Shown: piece by piece, positions 46,137-55,543 of the stretch
Layout: each line of letters opens with the position of its first letter
Numbering within the stretch: the stretch's first letter is position 1
DNA from: Alphaproteobacteria bacterium
GTDB taxonomy: Bacteria; Pseudomonadota; Alphaproteobacteria; Micropepsales; Micropepsaceae
Assembly: GCA_947474645.1 (NCBI GenBank)
Contig: CANJJD010000007.1
Location: forward strand, 1 to 64,000
DNA: 64,000 bases
Reading direction: 5' to 3'
Program-made: the position numbers and the translations under genes
Notes under the pieces: model-generated
The model's database searches: none
What the model saw: only the letters and a program-made list of their open reading frames with translations
Told to the model about the DNA's origin: nothing

Positions 46137-46187
46137 GGTCCTTTCCAAAGGACCGGGCCGTCCCGGACTTGTGCCCGCCAAGGCGGG
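46137..46187 (-). promoter_or_regulatory. Structured sugE leader, possible guanidine-II-like element
   Basis: On the minus strand three hairpins follow each other before sugE: CCCGCC-TT-GGCGGG (46187-46174), CCGGG-ACGG-CCCGG (46166-46153) and GGTCCTTT-GG-AAAGGACC (46154-46137). The last hides the ribosome-binding site AAAGGA. The ACGG tetraloop on a GC stem is the hallmark of guanidine-II (mini-ykkC) hairpins and suits a Gdx gene, but that class normally has two ACGR hairpins and only one is clear here. Confidence 0.4.
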
Positions 46188-46267
46188 GGAGGACGTGGCC
46201 TCGCGGGCTTGAGGATAGAACAGCCGCTCCCCATTGGCGACCGACTTTTGCTGTCTTAAACAGGGTC

Positions 46268-46933
46268 ATGCCGCATTACATCTATGAGTCCCGGCTGTTG
46301 AAGGCCCATCTGGGTCCGGACCCCTTGCGCATCTGCGGCGTGGACGAAGCCGGGCGCGGGCCGCTGGCAGGTCCCGTGGTAGCGGCGGCGGTCATTCTGG
46401 AACGCGGGCGCATTCCCAAGGGGCTGAACGACTCCAAGCAGCTTTGCGAGGAAAGCCGCGAAGAACTTTTCCCCCGCATCATGCAGATGGCGATTGCCGT
46501 CGGCGTCGGCGAAGCCAGCGTCGGCGAGATTGATTTGGTCAATATCCGCCAGGCCACACACCTGGCCATGGCGCGGGCGGTGCGGGCGCTGTCCATCGCC
46601 GCGGAATTCGCGCTGGTGGACGGCAATGATGCGCCGGCCCTGCCCTGCAAATGCGACACCCTGATAAGCGGCGATGCCCGCAGTGTCTCGATCGCCGCGG
46701 CCTCGATCATCGCCAAGGTGACGCGCGACCGGCTGATGGCGCGGCTGCATGACGATCATCCCGGCTACAACTGGAAGAGCAACAAGGGTTACGGCACCCC
46801 CGACCATTACAGCGGCTTGCGCCTGCATGGCGTCACCGACCATCACCGCCGCAGTTTCGGGCCCATCCGCAACCTGCTGTCGGGGCGCGATCCATCCGCC
46901 TATGAAGAGCCCCAACTGCTGGCCGGCGAATAA
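46268..46933 (+). CDS. rnhB: Ribonuclease HII
   Basis: RNase HII removes ribonucleotides and RNA primers from DNA. The 221-residue protein shows GVDEAGRGPLAGPVVAAAV with the first two catalytic acids, LNDSKQL, ALVDGNDAP, and ASIIAKVTRDRLM with the remaining catalytic residues. The ATG at 46268 gives a normal-length protein. It precedes the ccrM control region on the same strand. Confidence 0.96.
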   Translation: MPHYIYESRLLKAHLGPDPLRICGVDEAGRGPLAGPVVAAAVILERGRIPKGLNDSKQLCEESREELFPRIMQMAIAVGVGEASVGEIDLVNIRQATHLAMARAVRALSIAAEFALVDGNDAPALPCKCDTLISGDARSVSIAAASIIAKVTRDRLMARLHDDHPGYNWKSNKGYGTPDHYSGLRLHGVTDHHRRSFGPIRNLLSGRDPSAYEEPQLLAGE

Positions 46934-46966
46934 TCCCCAAAGCTCCCACAAGATGTGGTGGTGCAT

Positions 46967-48147
<1,181 letters not shown>

Positions 48148-48153
48148 GACGTT

Positions 48154-48477
48154 ATGTGGAGCGCGGAACCTCTCGACGCCGATGCCAAACGAATAATTGG
48201 GGAATGTCTGCACGCCGCAGTCGAAGGTCCTTTCTTCCCGGACTGGGAGTTTCATACCCTGTTTGGCGTTGATCGTGATGTCGTCCGCGTAGTTTGGCGT
48301 GCTTGGCCAATCCAAACTGTGCCGCTAGAAGACTTCAAATCAGCGATTGTTGGCTCTTTGGGCCACCTGCTCGGCTACCCACATGGCGAAGATCGTGCAT
48401 GGGGGGAATACATTTCATCTTCCCCTGAGCAAGTGTCGACGGTGCTGGACAAATTGTTATCGCGCAGACCTTCGTGA
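48154..48477 (+). CDS. Small soluble protein of unknown function
   Basis: The 107-residue product contains AAVEGPFFPDWEFHTLFGVDRDVVRVV and LGHLLGYPHGEDRAWGEYIS-type sequence, cut here into shorter motifs: PFFPDWEFHTLFG and LLGYPHGED. Similar small proteins exist widely as hypotheticals. Its codon use is less GC-rich than its neighbours, which hints at separate origin. It starts six bases after ccrM and its last 21 bases overlap the 3' end of mutY on the other strand. Confidence 0.6.
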   Translation: MWSAEPLDADAKRIIGECLHAAVEGPFFPDWEFHTLFGVDRDVVRVVWRAWPIQTVPLEDFKSAIVGSLGHLLGYPHGEDRAWGEYISSSPEQVSTVLDKLLSRRPS

Positions 48478-49554
48478 ACTGAAGAGCGGACCGCCTTCAT
48501 CCAGGCCATGCTCGACGATCTTGCGCATCACGGTGGGCAAGGCGACGGAACGCAGCTTTTCAGCGGGCACCCACTCGCCCTTGAACTTGGGACGTTTGGC
48601 GAAGTCCGCGACATAGACTTCGGTCTCCAGCTCAAAATGCGTGAAGCCGTGGCGCACAATGCCGGGGCGCTTTTTCCATTCGGCCTCGAACGGCGCCTGT
48701 TTGATCGCCTGTGCGGTTGAGGGAAATTTTTCCGACCATTCGCCCAACGGCGGCTCCAGCATGGAGGCCAGCAATCCCTTGTCCGGCCGCTTGACCAGCA
48801 GCACTGCACCGCTGCGGTCGCGCGCCACGAAGGCCGCGCCGCGCCTCAAGGGCCGCAGCATCTTGGGCGCTTTCACCGGCAGCAATTCCTGGATGCCCAA
48901 CTTGCGCGCCTTGCAGTCCGCCGACAGCGGGCAATTGGGACAGGCCGGACGCTTGGGCGTGCAGATGGCGCTGCCCAGATCCATCAAGGCTTGCGCGAAA
49001 TCGCCCGCACGATCCGGCACCAGCGCCGAACCCAGCGCATGCAATTCCGTCTTGGCCTTGGGCATGGGCGTTTGCACGGCATAGAGCCGCGCGATCACCC
49101 GTTCGGCATTGGCGTCCATCGCCGCCTGTCTTTCGTCATAGGCGATGGCGGAAATCGCGCCCGCGGTGTAGCCGCCAACACCCGGCAGCGCGCGCAAGGC
49201 TTCGGCGGTGGTGGGGAACTTGCCGCCCATCTGCCCCGCCACCACTTTCGCGGCGGCATGCAGGTTGCGGGCGCGGGCGTAATAGCCAAGCCCCGCCCAG
49301 GCGGCCAACACTTCGTCCTGTTTGGCGGCGGCCAGCGCCTTCACATCCGGCCACAGGGCCAGGAACTTGCGGTAATAGGCGCCCACCGCCTGCACCGTGG
49401 TTTGCTGCAGCATGATTTCCGACAGCCAGACCCGGTAGGGATCGGCGCGTTTCCCGGCGGGCGCCCGCCAGGGCAGCACCCGGCGGTGAATGTCGTACCA
49501 GGCAAGCAAACGCAGGCTCAAGTCCGGCTTTTTTGTTTTGCGCGCGGCGGGCAT
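48457..49554 (-). CDS. mutY: A/G-specific adenine DNA glycosylase
   Basis: MutY removes adenine mispaired with 8-oxoguanine. The 365-residue protein has the catalytic glutamate in LSEIMLQQTTV, the helix-hairpin-helix LPGVGGYTAGAISA, the [4Fe-4S] cysteines in CTPKRPACPNCPLSADC, and a C-terminal Nudix-like domain that reads 8-oxoguanine. The ATG at 49554 is nine bases from the divergent dciA start, so the promoters of both must lie inside the opposing genes. A longer start at 49608 would overlap dciA. Confidence 0.95.
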   Translation of the reverse strand: MPAARKTKKPDLSLRLLAWYDIHRRVLPWRAPAGKRADPYRVWLSEIMLQQTTVQAVGAYYRKFLALWPDVKALAAAKQDEVLAAWAGLGYYARARNLHAAAKVVAGQMGGKFPTTAEALRALPGVGGYTAGAISAIAYDERQAAMDANAERVIARLYAVQTPMPKAKTELHALGSALVPDRAGDFAQALMDLGSAICTPKRPACPNCPLSADCKARKLGIQELLPVKAPKMLRPLRRGAAFVARDRSGAVLLVKRPDKGLLASMLEPPLGEWSEKFPSTAQAIKQAPFEAEWKKRPGIVRHGFTHFELETEVYVADFAKRPKFKGEWVPAEKLRSVALPTVMRKIVEHGLDEGGPLFSSRRSAR

Positions 49555-49563
49555 ACTTGGACC

Positions 49564-50037
49564 ATGGCCCGAACCCCGGAAGAGACACAACCACCTCCCA
49601 AGCGCCACAACTGGACGCGGGTAATCGGCGCCGATGCCGGCTCCGTCGCGGGCACAGCTTTTGCCCGCGCCGGCTTTGCCGATCCCAGCCTGGTGCTGCG
49701 CTGGAGCGAGATCGCCGGACCCGAAGTGGCGCGCCTGGCCCAGCCGCTGAAATTTGCCGAGGGCCCTTCCGGCGGCACCCTGACGTTAAGGGCGCTGCCC
49801 GGCGCGGCGCTGTTCCTGGCCCATGAAAAACGGTCACTGTGCGAACGCATCAATGCCTATCTGGGGCGTCAAGCGGTGGCGCAGATCAAGTTCAGCCAGG
49901 GCGCGCTATCGCCCCGCCCCCCTTCGCCCAAGCCGCAAAAGCCTGCCGGTCCCCTGCCGCCCGCCGATCCCAGCCGCCGCTATGAGGGGCCCGAAGGCCT
50001 GGCGAAAGCGCTACAGGCGCTGGCGCGGCGGCGCTAA
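49564..50037 (+). CDS. DciA-like DUF721 protein
   Basis: The 157-residue protein matches the DUF721/DciA family: DPSLVLRWSEIAGPEVARLA followed by GGTLTLRALPGAALFLAHE and LCERINAYLGRQAVAQIKF. DciA loads the replicative helicase in bacteria without DnaC. The C-terminus is proline-rich and disordered-looking. It is adjacent to mutY and upstream of two DsbA-like genes and smc, an order common in alphaproteobacteria. Confidence 0.85.
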   Translation: MARTPEETQPPPKRHNWTRVIGADAGSVAGTAFARAGFADPSLVLRWSEIAGPEVARLAQPLKFAEGPSGGTLTLRALPGAALFLAHEKRSLCERINAYLGRQAVAQIKFSQGALSPRPPSPKPQKPAGPLPPADPSRRYEGPEGLAKALQALARRR

Positions 50038-50071
50038 CTCTGGAACTATCGGAAAAACACGAGGGAACGTC

Positions 50072-50746
50072 ATGTCACGCAACAACTGGATCATCATCGG
50101 TGTGATCGTGGCCTTGGCCGCGGCCGGCGGCGCTTACTATTTCCTCAACCAGGGCGGCATGCAGAGCGCGGGCAATTCCGGCGCCGCGATGGCCGCCAGC
50201 GCCCACTATGCCCCGCTGCCCACCGACCACACCCTGGGCAACCCTGCGGCCAAGGTGGTGGTGATCGAGTATGCCTCGCCCACCTGTCCGGTCTGCGCCC
50301 ATTTCATGATCAACATGTTCCCCAAGGTGAAGAGCGATTACATTGATACCGGCAAGGTGTTCTGGGTCTATCGCACCTTCATGCGCGGCCCCGATGACGG
50401 CTCGGCGGAAAAGCTGGCCCGCTGCATACCCAAGGAAAAGTACATGGCCTTCACCGACAGCCTGTACCGCAACCAGGCCAAGTGGGATTACGAGTTCGGC
50501 ATCCCCTCGCCCGACGGCGTCCATGCCGCACTGCTGGCGCTGGCCGCCGAACAGGGCATGAGCAATGCCGAGGCCGACCGGTGCCTCGTCTCCACCGCCG
50601 ATGAGGCCGCCATCAACAAGGTGGGCGACGACGGCGTAGCCCGCTACCAGGTCGCCGCCACCCCCACCTTTGTGGTGAACGGGCAGTCGGAGGCCGGATT
50701 CGAGAACCTGACCGCCCGCCTGGACGCCGCCATCGCCGGAAAATAA
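50072..50746 (+). CDS. DsbA-family membrane-anchored thioredoxin-fold protein, first copy
   Basis: The 224-residue protein has a single N-terminal transmembrane segment (NWIIIGVIVALAAAGGAYYFL), a short linker and a DsbA-like domain with active site CPVC in ASPTCPVCAHF at about residue 70, and a cis-proline loop in AATPTFVVNG near the C-terminus. It probably acts as a periplasmic thiol oxidase or isomerase. GAGGGAA lies just upstream of the ATG. A close paralogue follows after 82 bases. Confidence 0.9.
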   Translation: MSRNNWIIIGVIVALAAAGGAYYFLNQGGMQSAGNSGAAMAASAHYAPLPTDHTLGNPAAKVVVIEYASPTCPVCAHFMINMFPKVKSDYIDTGKVFWVYRTFMRGPDDGSAEKLARCIPKEKYMAFTDSLYRNQAKWDYEFGIPSPDGVHAALLALAAEQGMSNAEADRCLVSTADEAAINKVGDDGVARYQVAATPTFVVNGQSEAGFENLTARLDAAIAGK

Positions 50747-50777
50747 AGCTTTTTCAACGACCTAGCTTATTGGACCG

Positions 50778-50818
50778 CCGCCGGATTCTCTGCCAAAAAC
50801 AAGGGGCAAATCCGGCGG
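50778..50818 (+). promoter_or_regulatory. Hairpin covering the ribosome-binding site of the second DsbA-like gene
   Basis: CCGCCGGATT (50778-50787) and AATCCGGCGG (50809-50818) are perfect ten-base arms around a 21-base loop. The right arm runs into GGCGGAG (50814-50820), the ribosome-binding site eight bases before the GTG at 50829. ATTCTCTG is also repeated, at 50785-50792 and 50821-50828. No T-run follows, so it is not a typical terminator. Confidence 0.5.
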
Positions 50819-50828
50819 AGATTCTCTG

Positions 50829-51497
50829 GTGTCACGCAAAAACCTTTTCATCGTCGTGGGGCTCGTCGCCCTGATCGTTGTCGCCGGTCTGGGCTGGAGC
50901 ATGGGGCTGTTCGGCGGCGCCGGCGACGCCGCCAGCGCCAAGGGCTATGAGCTGGTGGCCAGCGACCGCACCATGGGCAACCGCAACGCCAAGGCCGTGC
51001 TGATCGAATATGCCGCGCCGTCCTGCCCGGTCTGCGCCGCCTTCGCCGCACAGGCATTCCCGCAGATCAAGGCCAAGTATATCGACACCGGCAAGGTGTT
51101 TTACGTTTTCCGCGTCTTCCCGCTGCGTTCGGACGATGGCGAGGCCGAGAAAATCGCCCGCTGCCTGCCTGAGGATAAGTACTTCACGTTCATTGACCTG
51201 TTGTTCAAGAATCAACCCAAATGGGACGTGGAATATGGCGTCCAGGCACCCGAAGGGGTTCATGAAGGCCTGGTCCTGCTGGGGCGCATTGCCGGGATGA
51301 GCCGCGAGCAGGTTGACCAGTGCATGGTGAACAAAGCTGAGGATGACCGGATCAACAAGGTGTCGGCCGACGGTGAAGCACGCTACAGCATCACCGGCAC
51401 GCCGACCTTCATTTTGAACGGCGTCAATGTCGGGTCGGGCAACATCCCGTACGACACGATGGCGAAACTTTTGGATACCGAGCTCGCCAAGCAATAG
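50829..51497 (+). CDS. DsbA-family membrane-anchored thioredoxin-fold protein, second copy
   Basis: The 222-residue protein parallels its upstream neighbour: a transmembrane segment (LFIVVGLVALIVVAGLGWSM), a DsbA-like domain with CPVC in APSCPVCAAF, and a cis-proline loop in GTPTFILNG. It starts at GTG after GGCGGAG. The two proteins share order and spacing of all motifs but differ in many positions, so the duplication is not recent. smc starts 26 bases downstream. Confidence 0.9.
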   Translation: MSRKNLFIVVGLVALIVVAGLGWSMGLFGGAGDAASAKGYELVASDRTMGNRNAKAVLIEYAAPSCPVCAAFAAQAFPQIKAKYIDTGKVFYVFRVFPLRSDDGEAEKIARCLPEDKYFTFIDLLFKNQPKWDVEYGVQAPEGVHEGLVLLGRIAGMSREQVDQCMVNKAEDDRINKVSADGEARYSITGTPTFILNGVNVGSGNIPYDTMAKLLDTELAKQ

Positions 51498-51523
51498 GCG
51501 GGCGCTTTGCAAGGACATTAGCG

Positions 51524-54500
51524 TTGAAGTTCACACGCCTCAGGCTTTCGGGTTTCAAGTCCTTCGTCGAACCGACGGAGCTTTTCGTCGAGCCCGGCCT
51601 TACCGCCGTGATCGGCCCCAATGGCTGCGGCAAGTCCAACCTGTTCGACGCCATGCGCTGGGTGATGGGCGAAACCCGCCCCTCCTCGGTGCGCGGCAGC
51701 GAGATGGACGATGTGATCTTCTCCGGCTCGGCCGGGCGCCCGGCGCGCAATGTCGCGGAAGTCACCCTGTTCATCGACAACACCGACCGCACCGCCGGCG
51801 CTGCGTTCAACGAGCATGACACGATCGAAGTGTCGCGCCGCATCGAGCGCGAGGCCGGCAGCGTCTATCGCATCAATGGCCGCGACGTGCGCCAGCGCGA
51901 CGTGCAGATCTTCTTTGCCGATGCCTCGTCCGGCGCCGGCTCCACCGCCTTTGTGCGCCAGGGCCAGATCGGGCTGCTGATCTCGCAAAAGCCGCTGGCG
52001 CGCCGCGCCATCCTGGAAGAAGCCGCCGGCATCGGCGGGTTGCACCAGCGCCGCCATGAAGCCGAACTGCGGCTGCGCGCGGCGGAAACCAACCTGTCGC
52101 GCCTGGAAGACGTCATCCGAGAAGTCGAAGGCCAGCTTGCCAGCCTGAAGCGCCAGGCCCGCCAGGCTTCCCGCTATCGCAATCTTTCGGGCCATATCCG
52201 CAAGGCCGAGGCGCTGGCGCATTACCTGCGCTGGACCGCCGCCGAAGCACGTTCCGCCATCGCCGCCGAGGAATTGTCCACCGCCGCCGCGTCCGTCGCC
52301 ACCGCCACCGAGGCCGCCGCCAAGGCCTCCACGGTGCAGAGCGATGCCGCCGCCGTCCTGCCGCCGCTGCGCCAGGCCGAAGCCGAACGCGGCGCCGCCC
52401 ATCACCGCCTGATCGCGCAGCGCGAGCAGTTGGACGCCGAGGAAACCCGCGCCCGCGAAGCTGCCCAGCGCATCCGCCAGTTGATCGCCCAAGGCCAGGC
52501 CGATGCCGAGCGCGAACAGCTTCTGGAACATGATGCCGACAGCGCCCTGTCGGATCTCGACCGGGAAGCGCGCACTCTCAACAGCGCCACCGACAATGCC
52601 AGCGAGGATCTTGCCGCCGCCCAGCAACTGGCCGACCAGATGTCGGCCACCCTGGCGGAAACCGAAAACCTGCTGGAACGTCTGACCGCCGAACTGGCGG
52701 AATGGAATGCCAAGAAGGCCAGCCTGGAACGTGGCCAGAGCCTGGCCACCGCCTTGCTGGATTCCAGCGTCAGCCAATTGTCCGACGCCCAGGCGCGCCT
52801 CGACACCGCGCTGGAAAGCGCCAAGGACGCGCCCGACGTCCTGGCCGCCGAAAGTGAAACCGAGCGTGCTCGCGGCACCTCCGAAGGCGCCCGCGCCGCC
52901 GCCACCGCCGCCCGCGCCAAATTCCAGGACGCCGAAGCCGCCGAGGCCGCCGCGCGCGAGCCCCTGGAAGCCGCGGAATACGAAGTCCAGCGCCTGTCCG
53001 CCGAAGTGAAGGCGCTGGGCGAACTCCTGCATCCCGAAGGCGAAGGCCTGTTCCCGCCGCTGGTGGATGCCGTGACGGTGCAGTCCGGTTACGAAGCGGC
53101 GTTGGCCGCCGCGCTGGGCGACGATCTGCAAGCGCCGCTGGACAATTCCTCGCCGCATCATTGGCGCGACCTGGGCCGGTTTACATTCAAAGAGGGCGAC
53201 TTCGATCCGGCTTTGCCTGCCGGCGCCAAGCCGCTGAACGATTTCGTCAAGGCGCCCGCCGCGCTGGACCGCCGCCTTGCCATGACCGGCCTGGTGTTCC
53301 CCGATCAGGGCGCAACCCTGCAAAGCCAGCTCAAGCCGGGCCAGCGCCTGGTGTCGGCGCGCGGCGATCTGTGGCGCTGGGATGGTTTCATCGCGTCGGC
53401 CGATGCGCCCTCGCAATCCGCCATGCGCCTGTCGCAGCGCAATCGCCTCACCGCCCTGGAAAGCGAAGCCGAGGAAGCCCGCAGCCTTCGCGCCGCCCGC
53501 TTTGCCGAATACTCCACCGCCAAGGATGCCCGTGAGGCCGCGCGCGAAGCCTTGCGCCAGGCCGACGCTTCCGAACGCGGCGCCGAACAGGCGCTGATCG
53601 GCTCCCAGGACCAGGCCAACCGCGCCGCCCGCGCCGCCGCCGAACGCGCGTCACAGCTTGCCTCGCTGGAATCCGAAATCCGCCGCCTCACCCAGTCGGT
53701 GGAAGCCGCCGAAGAATCCGGACGCCAGACCGCCTCCGGCCTGGCCGAGCTGGGCGACGGCACCGCGCTGAACCAACAGGTCGCGGATGTGCGCGGCCAG
53801 ACCGCCGATGCCCGCACCAAGGCCGGCGAAGCGCGCGGCGCGCTGGAAGGCCTGCGCCGCGAAGGCGAAGCACGGATGCGCCGGCTGGCCACCATCGCCG
53901 ATGAACAGACGCGCTGGAACGCGCGCAAGACCGATGCCCAGAGCCATGTCGCAGAATTGGTGCGCCGCCAGGAAGAGCTGACCGGCGAACTGGCCACCGC
54001 CGAAGAAGTGCCGCAGGCGATCGCCCAGAAGCGCAATGCGTTGCTGGATGCCATCGCCACCGCCGAAACCGCGCGCAATGAAGCCAGCGATGCCCGCCAG
54101 CAGGCTGAGACTTTGCTGACCGAGGCCGACAAGCATGCCAAGGCCGCCGATGCCGCCTTGTCGTCGGCGCGCGAAGAACGTGCCCGCGCCCAGGCCCTGT
54201 CGGAATCCGCCGCCCAGCGCATCGAAGAACTGAAGACCCGCATCCATGACGAACTGGAATGCGCGCCGTCGGACCTGGCCGAACGCGCCGAGATCAAGGA
54301 CGGCGAGGAATTGCCGCCGCTGGACCAGGCGGAAAAGCGGGTCGAGCGCCTGAAGAACGAACGCGAGCAGCTTGGCGGCGTCAATCTGCGCGCCGAGGAA
54401 GAAGCAGTCGAACAGGAAACCCGCCTCACCACCCTGACCGCCGACCGCGACGACCTCACCGGCGCCATTGATCGCCTGCGCCGCGGCATCCAGAGCCTGA

Positions 54501-54994
54501 ACAAGGAAGGCCGCGAGCGGCTGCTGGCCTCGTTCGAAAAGGTCAACGCCAACTTCAAGGAGCTTTTCACCAAGCTGTTCGAAGGCGGCGAAGCCAAGCT
54601 CACCTTCACCGAATCCGAAGACCCGCTGGAAGCCGGCCTGGAAATCTTCGCCCGCCCGCCGGGCAAGCGGCTGCAATCCCTGGCCCTGCTGTCGGGCGGC
54701 GAACAGGCGCTGACCGCCATGGCGCTGATCTTCGCGGTGTTCCTGGTGAACCCCGCCCCGGTCTGCGTTCTGGACGAAGTGGACGCGCCCCTGGACGACG
54801 CCAATGTCGAGCGTTTCTGCAAGATGCTGACCCAGATGACCGAGATGTCGGGCACCCGCTTCCTGGTCATCACCCACCACGCCCTGACCATGAGCCGGAT
54901 GGACCGGCTGTTCGGCGTCACCATGGCCGAGCGCGGCATCAGCCAGCTTGTGTCGGTGTCCCTGGCGGAAGCCGAAAAGATCGCCGCGGAATAA
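51524..54994 (+). CDS. smc: Chromosome segregation protein SMC
   Basis: SMC forms the ATP-driven ring that organises the chromosome with ScpA and ScpB. The 1156-residue protein has Walker A GPNGCGKSN at 31-39, a first coiled coil at about 165-495, a hinge domain at about 500-660, a second coiled coil rich in alanine, glutamate and arginine, the signature LLSGGEQALTAMAL at 1055-1068 and Walker B VCVLDEVDAPLDD. The start is a TTG at 51524, with AAGGA eight bases upstream and MKFTRLRLSGFKSFVEP as expected for the family; no closer ATG exists. Confidence 0.98.
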   Translation: MKFTRLRLSGFKSFVEPTELFVEPGLTAVIGPNGCGKSNLFDAMRWVMGETRPSSVRGSEMDDVIFSGSAGRPARNVAEVTLFIDNTDRTAGAAFNEHDTIEVSRRIEREAGSVYRINGRDVRQRDVQIFFADASSGAGSTAFVRQGQIGLLISQKPLARRAILEEAAGIGGLHQRRHEAELRLRAAETNLSRLEDVIREVEGQLASLKRQARQASRYRNLSGHIRKAEALAHYLRWTAAEARSAIAAEELSTAAASVATATEAAAKASTVQSDAAAVLPPLRQAEAERGAAHHRLIAQREQLDAEETRAREAAQRIRQLIAQGQADAEREQLLEHDADSALSDLDREARTLNSATDNASEDLAAAQQLADQMSATLAETENLLERLTAELAEWNAKKASLERGQSLATALLDSSVSQLSDAQARLDTALESAKDAPDVLAAESETERARGTSEGARAAATAARAKFQDAEAAEAAAREPLEAAEYEVQRLSAEVKALGELLHPEGEGLFPPLVDAVTVQSGYEAALAAALGDDLQAPLDNSSPHHWRDLGRFTFKEGDFDPALPAGAKPLNDFVKAPAALDRRLAMTGLVFPDQGATLQSQLKPGQRLVSARGDLWRWDGFIASADAPSQSAMRLSQRNRLTALESEAEEARSLRAARFAEYSTAKDAREAAREALRQADASERGAEQALIGSQDQANRAARAAAERASQLASLESEIRRLTQSVEAAEESGRQTASGLAELGDGTALNQQVADVRGQTADARTKAGEARGALEGLRREGEARMRRLATIADEQTRWNARKTDAQSHVAELVRRQEELTGELATAEEVPQAIAQKRNALLDAIATAETARNEASDARQQAETLLTEADKHAKAADAALSSAREERARAQALSESAAQRIEELKTRIHDELECAPSDLAERAEIKDGEELPPLDQAEKRVERLKNEREQLGGVNLRAEEEAVEQETRLTTLTADRDDLTGAIDRLRRGIQSLNKEGRERLLASFEKVNANFKELFTKLFEGGEAKLTFTESEDPLEAGLEIFARPPGKRLQSLALLSGGEQALTAMALIFAVFLVNPAPVCVLDEVDAPLDDANVERFCKMLTQMTEMSGTRFLVITHHALTMSRMDRLFGVTMAERGISQLVSVSLAEAEKIAAE

Positions 54995-55099
54995 GAGATT
55001 CGGCGCAACTCCCGGCGCGGTCAGGAAAATTCCGCGCGACATAATGCGCGAGGGCGTTTTTCCGCTGCATTATCAAGGTGTTGTGGCGGTCTGACATTC

Positions 55100-55128
55100 T
55101 TGACACCCATCGGGGGCGACCATATGGT
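55100..55128 (+). promoter_or_regulatory. Promoter of the F0 ATP synthase operon
   Basis: A perfect TTGACA (55100-55105) and TATGGT (55123-55128) are separated by 17 bases. Transcription would start near 55135, about 59 bases before the atpI TTG. The gap between smc and atpI (54995-55193) holds no gene but has a weak CGCGC-N8-GCGCG hairpin near 55034-55051 that may end the smc transcript. Confidence 0.65.
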
Positions 55129-55193
55129 CCGCCCGCCTTCGACGCGCCGAAGGCCCGGTTTTGTGCGGTTTTTCGGACTTTTGGGAGGCGGTT

Positions 55194-55538
55194 TTGACGG
55201 CTCCAGACCCCGACAAGCTCAACGACCTGGGCAAGCGCCTCGCCGAAGCCCAGAAGCGGCAAGCGGACGGCGCCAAACGCGCAGCCCCGTCGCAAGCGGG
55301 GATCGCAGGCCGTTTCGCAACCGAACTGGTTGCGGCGCTGGTCGTCGGTGGCGGACTGGGATGGGGCATCGACTGGCTGTTCGGCCATTTCGGTTTTCAC
55401 ACCCGCCCGGTCTTTCTGTTGCTGTTTTTTGTGCTGGGCGCAGCCGCGGGCATCCGCAACGTGATGCGCGCAGCGACCGAGATCAACGCCGAGATTGCCG
55501 CCAAGGTGGCTGCGGCGAAGGACGATAGGGAGACGTAA
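55194..55538 (+). CDS. atpI: ATP synthase protein I
   Basis: AtpI assists assembly of the c-ring or magnesium supply of the ATP synthase. The 114-residue protein has a charged N-terminus (DKLNDLGKRLAEAQKRQ), then two transmembrane helices with FATELVAALVVGGGLGWGIDW and LLLFFVLGAAAGIRNV. The TTG at 55194 is chosen because GGGAGG ends five bases upstream; the frame is open further back without a better site. atpB follows after five bases. Confidence 0.85.
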   Translation: MTAPDPDKLNDLGKRLAEAQKRQADGAKRAAPSQAGIAGRFATELVAALVVGGGLGWGIDWLFGHFGFHTRPVFLLLFFVLGAAAGIRNVMRAATEINAEIAAKVAAAKDDRET

Positions 55539-55543
55539 CGTCC

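Noticed and set aside
46137-46187. A guanidine-III or guanidine-I riboswitch before sugE
   Set aside because: I do not see the longer conserved cores of those classes; only a guanidine-II-like single hairpin can be argued.
51518-53416. Very long open frames antisense to smc and, similarly, opposite the histidine kinase (19154-20782), the 6737-8152 membrane gene and cysE
   Set aside because: These are shadows caused by high GC in the third codon position of the real genes; they lack ribosome-binding sites and family motifs.
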